Shown: positions 32,173 to 40,994 of the stretch, in pieces | How positions within the stretch are numbered: the stretch's first letter is position 1 | How the letters are laid out: every line of letters begins with the position of its first letter | Origin: Prochlorococcus sp. AG-402-L23 | Lineage (GTDB): Bacteria; Cyanobacteriota; Cyanobacteriia; PCC-6307; Cyanobiaceae | Assembly (NCBI GenBank): GCA_003216635.1 | Contig: QCIO01000003.1 | Location: 37,933-101,932 of the forward strand | Reading direction: 5' to 3' | Length of the DNA: 64,000 bases | The notes under the pieces: generated by a model | Told to the model about the DNA's origin: nothing | Database searches by the model: none | The model's input: only the letters and a program-made list of their open reading frames with translations | Program-made: the position numbers and the translations under genes

Positions 32173-33264
32173 ATTTTTTTAAATAAATTAAAAATTAAAA
32201 ATTTTCGGAACTATAAAAGTTTTGAAATTGATCTAAAAGAGCAAAGAGCAATTGTTCTTGGCTGCAATGGTATTGGCAAGTCAAATTTACTTGAATCGGT
32301 TGAATTTTTAAGTCAATTAAAATCTAATAGAGCACTAAGCGATAAAGACTTAATAGAGAACGACAGTGATATGGCTGTAGTTATAGGACAGATAAATTTT
32401 AAAGACGATTTAAAGTTAAATTTATTCCGAAAAGGGCCTAAAAGAATTTATGTTAATGAATCAATCTTGAAAAAACAGAGTGAAATAAAAAATTATATTC
32501 GGAGTGTATGTTTCTGTTCTAATGATATAGATATTGTTAGAAGTGAACCCAGTTATCGAAGAACATGGATTGATAAAGTCGTATCTCAGCTTGAACCAAT
32601 ATATTTAGACCTGATAAGTAGATTTAATAGGCTTTTAAAACAAAGAAGTCATTTTTGGCGTTCGGAAAGTTTCTTAAAAACCCAATCCATAGATATTGTG
32701 GAAAGTTTTGATATTCAAATGTCAATTATAAGTACAAGAATTTTTAGGCGCAGAAGAAGAGCTTTATTAAAAATAAAACCATATGTTGAATATTGGCATA
32801 ATCATTTAAGTAAATCTCAAGAGCAAATAGACATAAATTATCTTTCGGGGATACAAAATATAAGTCCAGAAGAAGAAGAAGAGGAAGTTATTAGTAAAAA
32901 AATAGCAGAACAACTCTTAAATCAACGTTCAATAGAAGCATTGACTGGTAAATGTAATTTTGGCCCTCATCGTGATGATGTTGAGTTTCTAATCAATAAT
33001 GTTTCAGTTAGAAAATATGGTTCCTCAGGACAGCAAAGGACTTTTATCTTGGCTTTAAAGATGGCTGAACTCGATTTATTAACTAAAACATTAAATGTTC
33101 CTCCAATACTTATATTGGATGATGTCTTGGCGGAATTAGATTTAACCAGGCAAAATTTGTTATTAAATTCTGTTGGTAAAGATAGTCAATGTTTTATAAG
33201 TGCGACACATTTAGATAAATTTAATCAGTCTTTCTTAGGCTCGTCACAAATGATTCACTTATAA
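32173..33264 (+). CDS. recF: DNA replication/repair protein RecF (start codon uncertain, non-canonical or frameshifted)
   Basis: Frame open from 32101; encodes LNKLKIKNFRNYKSFEIDL, Walker A LGCNGIGKSN, signature SSGQQRTFILALKMAEL, Walker B ILILDDVLAELD; ORF track starts only at internal ATG 32371. Confidence 0.88.
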   Translation: MFLNKLKIKNFRNYKSFEIDLKEQRAIVLGCNGIGKSNLLESVEFLSQLKSNRALSDKDLIENDSDMAVVIGQINFKDDLKLNLFRKGPKRIYVNESILKKQSEIKNYIRSVCFCSNDIDIVRSEPSYRRTWIDKVVSQLEPIYLDLISRFNRLLKQRSHFWRSESFLKTQSIDIVESFDIQMSIISTRIFRRRRRALLKIKPYVEYWHNHLSKSQEQIDINYLSGIQNISPEEEEEEVISKKIAEQLLNQRSIEALTGKCNFGPHRDDVEFLINNVSVRKYGSSGQQRTFILALKMAELDLLTKTLNVPPILILDDVLAELDLTRQNLLLNSVGKDSQCFISATHLDKFNQSFLGSSQMIHL

Positions 33265-33317
33265 TTTAAAAAAAGGCATGATTTTTAGCTAATCTTAATT
33301 TCATATAAATTTCTTAA

Positions 33318-33752
33318 ATGGAAATCTACAAAAAAAGTCAAATCATAAGTTCGTTAAGTGATGAGCAAAAATTAAGTCATCAAGGTAAACACCTTTTGTT
33401 GGAACTTTATAGATGCGATCGCGAAAAATTAAATGACGAATCCTTTTTGCGCTGTATTTTAAATAGAGCTGCTAAATTGGCAAATGCAACAGTTTTGAAT
33501 TTGATAAGTAATAAATTTGAGCCTCAGGGGGTTACGGCAATTGCGTTACTCGCAGAATCTCATATGTCAATTCATACTTGGCCTGAATCTAATTATTCGG
33601 CAGTCGATATTTTTACATGTGGCCAAAATATGATGCCTGAACTAGCTAGTCAATATTTAATTGAATCTTTGATGGCTAAAGAACATTCTTTGCGTGTCAT
33701 TGAGCGAAATCCACCTTCAGCAGTCTCTAAACAGATCAGAACAGTTGTTTGA
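33318..33752 (+). CDS. speD: S-adenosylmethionine decarboxylase, SpeD/SpeH type
   Basis: AESHMSIHTWPESNYSAVDIFTCG self-cleavage motif. Confidence 0.92.
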   Translation: MEIYKKSQIISSLSDEQKLSHQGKHLLLELYRCDREKLNDESFLRCILNRAAKLANATVLNLISNKFEPQGVTAIALLAESHMSIHTWPESNYSAVDIFTCGQNMMPELASQYLIESLMAKEHSLRVIERNPPSAVSKQIRTVV

Positions 33753-33758
33753 CAATAT

Positions 33759-34604
33759 TTACCTATTTAATTTTCCGCTTACTAGTCCCTCAAGATCTAA
33801 ACTTGTGCAATTAAATCCTAAATTAGAAAAATATTGAACCAACTCACTAAAATTATATTTGTTAAAAAATTGCTTTAATTCATCTTGGGGAACTTCTATT
33901 CTTGCAGTTGAGCCTTGGCATCTAACTCTTACCTCCGATAATCCATATTCTTTAAGATATTCTTCTGCTTTCTCAACCATTTTTAGCCTTTCACTAGTTA
34001 TTTCATGGCCATAAGGAAATCTTGATGATAAGCAAGGTTGAGCAGGTTTATCCCACCAAGGAAAACCCAATGCTCTTGATATATCCCTAATGTCTTGTTT
34101 TGAGACTTTAAATTTTGCAAGGGGAGAGATAACTCCTGCTTGTTTTGAGGCTTGTATACCTGGTCTGTAATCTTTAAGATCATCCAGATTGACTCCATCT
34201 AAAACAATCTTGTAATTAAGTTTTTTAGAGAGGTAGGTTGTATGTTTGTGGAGCTCTTTTTTGCATGCAAAGCACCTATCCTTAGGATTTGCACTGTAAT
34301 TTGATTGGTCTAATTCTGATGTTTTAATTTCTAAATGCTTTACTCCAATCCATTTTGCTTGTCTTCTTGCTTCTTCACGAAGACTATTGGCTAATGCAGG
34401 AGAAATACCAGTTATAGCAATTGCTTTGCTACCTAATTGCTCGAATGCTAATGATGCTACTAATGTACTGTCAACTCCTCCGGAATAAGCAATACAAACA
34501 CTATCAAGATTCTTAATGTATCTTCTAATTGTATAAAGCTTTTCACTTTGTTCATCAGAGAGAATTTCTAGTTGATTGAACATGCTAATTACTTTAAAAT
34601 TCAA
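33759..34604 (-). CDS. larE: LarE-type ATP-dependent sacrificial sulfur transferase (PP-loop)
   Basis: AYSGGVDSTLVASLA, NPKDRCFACKKELH, PAQPCLSSRFPYG. Confidence 0.88.
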   Translation of the reverse strand: MNFKVISMFNQLEILSDEQSEKLYTIRRYIKNLDSVCIAYSGGVDSTLVASLAFEQLGSKAIAITGISPALANSLREEARRQAKWIGVKHLEIKTSELDQSNYSANPKDRCFACKKELHKHTTYLSKKLNYKIVLDGVNLDDLKDYRPGIQASKQAGVISPLAKFKVSKQDIRDISRALGFPWWDKPAQPCLSSRFPYGHEITSERLKMVEKAEEYLKEYGLSEVRVRCQGSTARIEVPQDELKQFFNKYNFSELVQYFSNLGFNCTSLDLEGLVSGKLNR

Positions 34605-34691
34605 ATTACCTATGAATAGGTTGAATTTATTATTAAATCTTTAATAATATTCTTATCTATATCTTAGATTAAATTTACTAATTTTGTTCAA

Positions 34692-35852
34692 TTGACGAAT
34701 ACGAGTAGAAATAGAGGAATTGGAATTGTCACAGCAAGTGACAGTCAAGAGAGATCAAAAGGTCAATTACATATTTATGATGGAGAGGGTAAGGGGAAAA
34801 GCCAGGCTGCATTGGGAGTAGTTCTCAGGACAATAGGATTAGGAATATGCGAAAAACGACAGTCAAGAGTTTTACTTCTAAGATTTTTAAAAGGCCCTGA
34901 GAGGTCATATGACGAGGATTCAGCTATAGAGGCTTTACAAAGAGGCTTTCCACATTTAATTGACCATGTAAGGACAGGAAGATCTGAATTCTTTACTGCT
35001 GACGAAGTTACAAAGTTTGATGTTGGTGAGGCCGAAAGAGGTTGGAATATTGCTAAAGGAGCAATTGCTAGTTCTCTTTATTCTGTAGTTGTGCTGGATG
35101 AGTTGAACCCAGTTCTTGATTTAGGAATGCTTGATATCAATGAAGTAGTTGATTCTCTTCAAAATCGTCCAGATGGATTAGAAATAATTATTACTGGAAG
35201 GGCAGCCCCGCCCTCTTTGGTAAGAATATCTCAACTCCATTCAGAAATGAGACCACGTTTGATAGGAGACTTATCAGAACTAACCAAACAAAGTAGTTCT
35301 AGTGGTGGAATTGAGATTTATACCGGTGAAGGAAAGGGTAAATCCACAAGTGCACTCGGTAAGGCTCTTCAAGCTATCGGTAAAGGAATATCTCAAGATA
35401 AAAGTCATAGAGTTTTAATATTACAGTGGTTAAAAGGTGGAAATGGATATACCGAAGATGCTGCCATAGAAGCTTTGCGAGAGAGTTATCCCCATTTAGT
35501 AGATCATCTTCGTTCAGGCAGGGATGCCATCGTATGGAGAGGTCAGCAACAACCAATTGATTATGTTGAGGCTGAAAGAGCATGGGAAATTGCTAAAGCT
35601 GCTATTTTGTCAGGTTTGTATAAGACGATTATTTTAGATGAATTGAATCCAACTGTTGATTTAGAGCTGCTTCCTGTGGAATCAATACATCAAACGCTTT
35701 TGAAAAAACCAGCAGACACAGAAGTTGTCATCACTGGGAGGTGTAAAAATGAACCTTCATACTTTGAACTCGCAGATGTCTACTCTGAAATGGTTTGTCA
35801 TAAGCATTATGCAAATGTTGGAGTTGATTTGAAAAGAGGTGTAGATTACTAA
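34692..35852 (+). CDS. cobO: CobO/BtuR-type corrinoid adenosyltransferase-like protein, two tandem domains
   Basis: Two repeats: YDGEGKGKSQAALG...VVLDELNPVLDLG and YTGEGKGKSTSALG...IILDELNPTVDLE. Confidence 0.85.
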   Translation: MTNTSRNRGIGIVTASDSQERSKGQLHIYDGEGKGKSQAALGVVLRTIGLGICEKRQSRVLLLRFLKGPERSYDEDSAIEALQRGFPHLIDHVRTGRSEFFTADEVTKFDVGEAERGWNIAKGAIASSLYSVVVLDELNPVLDLGMLDINEVVDSLQNRPDGLEIIITGRAAPPSLVRISQLHSEMRPRLIGDLSELTKQSSSSGGIEIYTGEGKGKSTSALGKALQAIGKGISQDKSHRVLILQWLKGGNGYTEDAAIEALRESYPHLVDHLRSGRDAIVWRGQQQPIDYVEAERAWEIAKAAILSGLYKTIILDELNPTVDLELLPVESIHQTLLKKPADTEVVITGRCKNEPSYFELADVYSEMVCHKHYANVGVDLKRGVDY

Positions 35853-35864
35853 ATATTCTTAAAA

Positions 35865-37013
35865 TTATGAATTGCGCAATATTTTTTTTAACTTTTCAAT
35901 GCCGCCTTCAATAGATCTTGACCGAATTTTGAATTGAGACAAGATTCTTGACGCTTTTACAGAACGTTTCCCCGATTTACATATAGTGAAAATCTCTTTA
36001 CTTAAACTTTCTTTTTGAATAAATATTAAGTCAGATTCTTGGTTTAAATGACTTAAGGGAATTGATATAGATCCCTCAATTGCAGAAGTAGAAAATTCTT
36101 CATTTTCTCTAACATCAATTAAAAGAATTTTATTGGGTTTTGCTTTGTATAAACTATTAAATTCATTTGCATTAATACTATTGATTTCATTATTTTTCTC
36201 ACAATATTCATCGATATTATAAAACCCCTCAAACTGTGACAGATTTTTTATTCGTTTATTTAACTCATCACTTTTAAGATGTAATTTTTTCATATTCATA
36301 TTGAATAAATCAAAAATTAAAATCTTCCCATCTAAAATTTCACCTTTTTTCAAAATGATTTTAATAATTTCATTAACCTGAAGAATTCCTATTAAACCTG
36401 TTGAAACACCTACAACCCCGTATTCTGCACAACTAGGGGCAGCATTTTTTGAAGGTGATTCTGGAAGTAAGTCTCTCAAATTAGGACTATTTTTAAACAA
36501 ATTGAAAACACTCACTTGACCTTCAAATCCTTGTACACTTCCAAATACTAGGGGTTTATTTAATATCAGACATGAATCATTTATTAAATATCTTGTGCCA
36601 AAGTTATCCGAGCAATCACAAATAACATCAAACTCTTGTATTATTTTTAATGCATTTTTAGGATTAATTCTCTCTGAAAAAGTTAATATCACACAATTAG
36701 GATTGAATTTTTTAATTCTTTCCCTGGCAGAATCAATTTTAAGATTACCAATAGTATTTGTTTCATGAATTATCTGTCTCTGGAGGTTGGACTTTTCAAC
36801 TTGATCGTTATCAACTATTCCAATTTTCCCAATTCCTGCTGCTGCTAGATAAAGCAAAACGGAAGACCCAAGCCCACCTGCTCCAATGCATAATACTGAG
36901 CTGTTTTTAAGATCTAGTTGTCCCTCATAACCAATCTCTTTGAGGGTTAAATGCTTTTGATATCTTTCTTCTTCATCAGAGCTTAAGAAATTAAATTTGA
37001 TATCTTTGGACAT
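35865..37013 (-). CDS. moeB: ThiF/MoeB E1-like adenylyltransferase fused to rhodanese domain
   Basis: LCIGAGGLGSSVLLYLAAAGIGKIGIVDNDQVEKSNLQRQ; C-terminal rhodanese with FTICKSGKRS. Confidence 0.9.
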   Translation of the reverse strand: MSKDIKFNFLSSDEEERYQKHLTLKEIGYEGQLDLKNSSVLCIGAGGLGSSVLLYLAAAGIGKIGIVDNDQVEKSNLQRQIIHETNTIGNLKIDSARERIKKFNPNCVILTFSERINPKNALKIIQEFDVICDCSDNFGTRYLINDSCLILNKPLVFGSVQGFEGQVSVFNLFKNSPNLRDLLPESPSKNAAPSCAEYGVVGVSTGLIGILQVNEIIKIILKKGEILDGKILIFDLFNMNMKKLHLKSDELNKRIKNLSQFEGFYNIDEYCEKNNEINSINANEFNSLYKAKPNKILLIDVRENEEFSTSAIEGSISIPLSHLNQESDLIFIQKESLSKEIFTICKSGKRSVKASRILSQFKIRSRSIEGGIEKLKKILRNS

Positions 37014-37251
37014 TTCGATTCTTTAATTTTTGCGAGCTAAACTATGAAAACATAATAATTAAAAAAATTTAGCTTTTTGTATTTTTGCTATTTATGAGAT
37101 TTTTTAATATTTTTGTTAGAAGTAGGTAATATTGTGAAGTTTTTATAAAACATTTTTAAGGTGAATTATCTTTAAAATCTATTCATAGCAGTGCATCTTG
37201 AAAATATAGAATGTTTCGGTTAGGAATTTTGCACAACAAAAAGGTAGTCAA

Positions 37252-37276
37252 CAGACGATTTTTCCGATACCGTCTG
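37252..37276 (+). promoter_or_regulatory. Hairpin CAGACG-N13-CGTCTG just upstream of CAAD/CURT1-like gene
   Basis: 6-bp perfect stem read by eye. Confidence 0.35.
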
Positions 37277-37302
37277 GTTCATATATAAAATTTGCAGCCT
37301 GA

Positions 37303-37674
37303 ATGTTCATGAGTGACAACACTTCCGAGTCAAATCAAGACTCCGGCTCCGATACAAGCTCAGATACTAAAAGCTTTTCAGAAAAGTATTCTGATGTAAT
37401 GGGAAAAGTCAACCAAACTCTTGGAAATGTTGATTGGACCCAAATGGGAAAATACGGTAAAGCAGCAGGAATAATTGCTGTTGTGATTATCGCCCAAATA
37501 ATAATTAAAGTTGTTATTGACACGATAAACTTTTTCCCAATTCTTCCAGGTTTACTAGAACTACTAGGAGTTGTAGTTGTTGGGCAATGGAGTTGGCAAA
37601 ATCTTCGGACTAGTGAAAATCGTGAAGCAGTTATAGAAAAAGTTCAAAATCTTAAAAAGACTTATTTAGGTTAG
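37303..37674 (+). CDS. CAAD/CURT1-like thylakoid membrane protein
   Basis: Ser/Asp-rich N-term, two TM segments separated by short turn, terminal SWQNLRTSENREAVIEKVQNLKKTYLG. Confidence 0.75.
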   Translation: MFMSDNTSESNQDSGSDTSSDTKSFSEKYSDVMGKVNQTLGNVDWTQMGKYGKAAGIIAVVIIAQIIIKVVIDTINFFPILPGLLELLGVVVVGQWSWQNLRTSENREAVIEKVQNLKKTYLG

Positions 37675-37681
37675 TTAAAGA

Positions 37682-38560
37682 TTACATATTGAGTATTGCT
37701 TTTACATAATCTTTAACTTGTTTCAAGTACCCTCCTCCAAACATATTGGCATGATTCAATATGTGATAGAAATTATAAATAATAATTCTTTTTTCAAATC
37801 CGTTTTTTATAGGAAAAACTCTATGATATTCTTCATAAAATTCTTTTCTAAAACCTCCAAATAATTTTGTCATAGCTATATCTACTTCATTATCTGCCCA
37901 CCAAGATGCCGGGTCAAAAATAACCCCCTTTCCACTTTTGTCTATTCCTGCATTTCCTGACCACAAATCACCATGAACTAGAGCATTTATTGGTTTGTGA
38001 TACAGCAATTCTGATTTAATTTTTTCTTTTACTTTATTTATAATTTCTTTATCTAAAGTTGTTGATTTAAGAATTAATAGTTGAGGTATTATTCTTAAGT
38101 TTAAAAAACAATCTATCCAATTATCTTCCATGCCTTTCTTCTGATCTGTTGTTCCGATAAAACCCTCAACTGGGAAACCAAACATTTTGGGATTAGATTC
38201 AGCTGATTTTAAATGCAATTCACCTAAACCTTTTCCAAGTTTTTTTTGGTCAAAGTTATGCATATCTATCCATTCAATTAAAAGAATCTCTATATTTTTT
38301 ATATTTTTATATGCAATAACTTCAGGAATAACTAAATTTTCTTGATTAATATATTTTCTCAAATTTTGGAGACAATATTTTTCAAATTCAAGAAATTTTT
38401 TGTTTCTAATGTTTCTTTTAAGGAATAACTTTTTGTTTGAGAATTCTATTTGCCAGGCACTATGAATATCACCCCCATGTACTTGCTCAATACTTTTTGG
38501 ATAGGTTTCACCTAATTCTTCACAAATTTCGTTAATTTCAATAGGGGATAATTTTTGCAT
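37682..38560 (-). CDS. Fructosamine kinase family protein
   Basis: ALVHGDLWSGNAG, VIFDPASWWADNEVDIAMTKLFGGF. Confidence 0.92.
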   Translation of the reverse strand: MQKLSPIEINEICEELGETYPKSIEQVHGGDIHSAWQIEFSNKKLFLKRNIRNKKFLEFEKYCLQNLRKYINQENLVIPEVIAYKNIKNIEILLIEWIDMHNFDQKKLGKGLGELHLKSAESNPKMFGFPVEGFIGTTDQKKGMEDNWIDCFLNLRIIPQLLILKSTTLDKEIINKVKEKIKSELLYHKPINALVHGDLWSGNAGIDKSGKGVIFDPASWWADNEVDIAMTKLFGGFRKEFYEEYHRVFPIKNGFEKRIIIYNFYHILNHANMFGGGYLKQVKDYVKAILNM

Positions 38561-38564
38561 TTTA

Positions 38565-40070
38565 ATGAGAAATTCTGAAGTTATTGTTGTAGGCGCCGGT
38601 ATAGCAGGACTAACTTCTGCAGCGATTTTATCAAAACAAGGCTTATCAGTGACTTTAATCGAATCTCATACTCAAGCCGGAGGATGTGCAGGTACTTTTA
38701 AAAGAAAGAATTATATTTTTGATGTTGGCGCAACTCAAGTTGCGGGTTTAGAGAAGGGAGGAATACATTCTAGAATTTTTGACTTTTTAGATATTCCATC
38801 CCCAGAAGCCACAATTTTAGACCCTGCTTGCATTGTTGATTTAAATGATGGTGGTAATCCTATCCCTATTTGGTATGAAAAAAGTAAATGGATTGCAGAA
38901 AGAGAAATGCAGTTTCCTGGGAGTCAAAGATTTTGGAAACTTTGTACCCTCATACATAAAAGTAATTGGATATTTGCTAATAATAATCCTGTATTACCAA
39001 TAAGTAATTTTTGGGATTTTTCTCAACTTCTTAAAGCACTAGTCCCTTCAAACCTTGTCACAGGTATCTTACTTAAATCTACTATTTTTGATTTATTACG
39101 TATATGTGGATTATCTAAGAATAAGCGCTTGATTAAATTCTTAAATCTTCAACTAAAACTTTATTCTCAAGAGGACATTTATAATACCGCAGCATTATAT
39201 GGATCTACTGTTCTTCAGATGTGTCAACAGCCACATGGTCTGTGGCATCTTAAAAAATCTATGCAGTCTTTAAGTGAATCATTAGAAAGTTCATTGATTA
39301 AAACTGGAGTTAATTTAATTTTTGGGCAAGAAGTTAATTCTATAACTTTTGACAATGTAAATATGTGTTGGAAAGTATCTGCTAATTCGAAAAAAAAATC
39401 TTTTGTTTACCAAGCAAAAGATGTGATTTATACCGCGCCTCCACAATCTTTGCTCAAGCATTTGAAAGATCCTTTAGAAAGAAAAAAAAATTATAAAAAT
39501 CGACTTAATAATTTGCCTGATCCAAGTGGAGCTGTAGTTTTTTATTCAGCATTAAAAAAAGAACATATTAAAAAAACATTCTCCAATCATTATCAATTTG
39601 TTTCGAAAGAATTTTGTTCGTTATTTGTATCAATAAGTGATGATGGTGATGGAAGAGCACCGAAAGGTGAAGTAACTTTAATTGCTAGTATCTTTACCAA
39701 AACTAAAGATTGGTTTGATCTAGATAAACAAACTTACTTAAAGAAGAAAAATAATTTCATGAAAAAAATATCGATTGAATTGGAAAGTCAATTTGATATT
39801 GATCCTGAAAATTGGCTCCATAGGGAATTAGCAACTCCATTGGGTTTTGAAAAATGGACAAATAGACCTAATGGAATAGTAGGCGGGCTTGGTCAAAATC
39901 CAGATATTTTTGGTTTATTTGGATTATCAAGTAGGACACCTTTTGAAGGTTTATGGCTATGTGGAGATTCGATTTATCCAGGAGAGGGGACTGCAGGCGT
40001 TAGTCAGTCAGCATTAATGGTTTCAAGGCAAATTTTAGCTTCCAAAGGTATAGAGAATTTTAGTTTATAA
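38565..40070 (+). CDS. crtD: CrtD-like carotenoid desaturase/oxidoreductase (FAD)
   Basis: VVGAGIAGLTSAAILSKQGLSVTLIESHTQAGGCAGTF and C-term LWLCGDSIYPGEGTAGVSQSALM. Confidence 0.75.
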   Translation: MRNSEVIVVGAGIAGLTSAAILSKQGLSVTLIESHTQAGGCAGTFKRKNYIFDVGATQVAGLEKGGIHSRIFDFLDIPSPEATILDPACIVDLNDGGNPIPIWYEKSKWIAEREMQFPGSQRFWKLCTLIHKSNWIFANNNPVLPISNFWDFSQLLKALVPSNLVTGILLKSTIFDLLRICGLSKNKRLIKFLNLQLKLYSQEDIYNTAALYGSTVLQMCQQPHGLWHLKKSMQSLSESLESSLIKTGVNLIFGQEVNSITFDNVNMCWKVSANSKKKSFVYQAKDVIYTAPPQSLLKHLKDPLERKKNYKNRLNNLPDPSGAVVFYSALKKEHIKKTFSNHYQFVSKEFCSLFVSISDDGDGRAPKGEVTLIASIFTKTKDWFDLDKQTYLKKKNNFMKKISIELESQFDIDPENWLHRELATPLGFEKWTNRPNGIVGGLGQNPDIFGLFGLSSRTPFEGLWLCGDSIYPGEGTAGVSQSALMVSRQILASKGIENFSL

Positions 40071-40899
40071 AATTTTGTCTGATTTCTTTAGCTTCAGCAA
40101 GTTTGTTAGAAAGTAACTCCCAATTTTTTTCTTTAATAAGAGATTCCAATATATTAAGCTTTTTTTTAAAATTATTTATGGAATTTAAAACATTAATCTG
40201 ATTATTAATAGCTAAATCTAAGCCTAGTTGTTCATTGCCGCCCCCGACTCTAGAAGTGTCAGCAAATCCTGTAGAAGCCAATTTTTGCGTGAGATCTAAT
40301 AAAGATTGATTATTTTTTGTATGCGCAGTTTCAATTAGGGCAGAAGCTAAAAATATAGGCAAATGAGAAATTAGAGATACAGCTTCATCATGCTCTTTTG
40401 GCGAAGCTTGACAAATTTCACAATCCATTGATTTTATGAGCTCGGAAATAGTTCTGACTGCATTTAAATCACTATTTTGTGTTGGGGTAATAATCCATTT
40501 TGCATTTTTAAAAAGACCTTCAAAACCTGAATCAACTCCTTTTTTTTCTGTTCCTGCCATTGGATGAGATCCTATAAATAGAGGATGTAAATTTTCCCAT
40601 GTATTTACAATTGGTTCTTTAACAGAGCCTACATCAGTTAGGATTGTCTCTTGAGGGATTGATGCTACTAATTGTTGAGACGGACTGATCAAATCTTTGA
40701 TAGGTAATGCCAAAATTATTAGCTCACATTTTTTTAATAAGCTCAGATCACGGCTAACAAAATTTGCAAGTTTTTTATCCTTAGCTTTTTTTTCATTAAA
40801 TTCATTATTTGCTATTCCATAAATTGTATGATTTAGTCTTTGGAGTTTTAATCCTAAAGAACCGCCAATTAAACCTAATCCTACTATTCCAATTTTCAT
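40060..40899 (-). CDS. tyrA: Prephenate/arogenate dehydrogenase
   Basis: IGIVGLGLIGGSLGLKL, LTDVGSVKEPIV, GSHPMAGTEKKGVDSG. Confidence 0.93.
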   Translation of the reverse strand: MKIGIVGLGLIGGSLGLKLQRLNHTIYGIANNEFNEKKAKDKKLANFVSRDLSLLKKCELIILALPIKDLISPSQQLVASIPQETILTDVGSVKEPIVNTWENLHPLFIGSHPMAGTEKKGVDSGFEGLFKNAKWIITPTQNSDLNAVRTISELIKSMDCEICQASPKEHDEAVSLISHLPIFLASALIETAHTKNNQSLLDLTQKLASTGFADTSRVGGGNEQLGLDLAINNQINVLNSINNFKKKLNILESLIKEKNWELLSNKLAEAKEIRQNFIN

Positions 40900-40994
40900 A
40901 GATTAATTAATTCAAGACCCTTTTATATTGATACCAATATTTTGTATATTGGGTTCATAAATTTTGTATGTACTTGAAATTAAATTAATTATAA

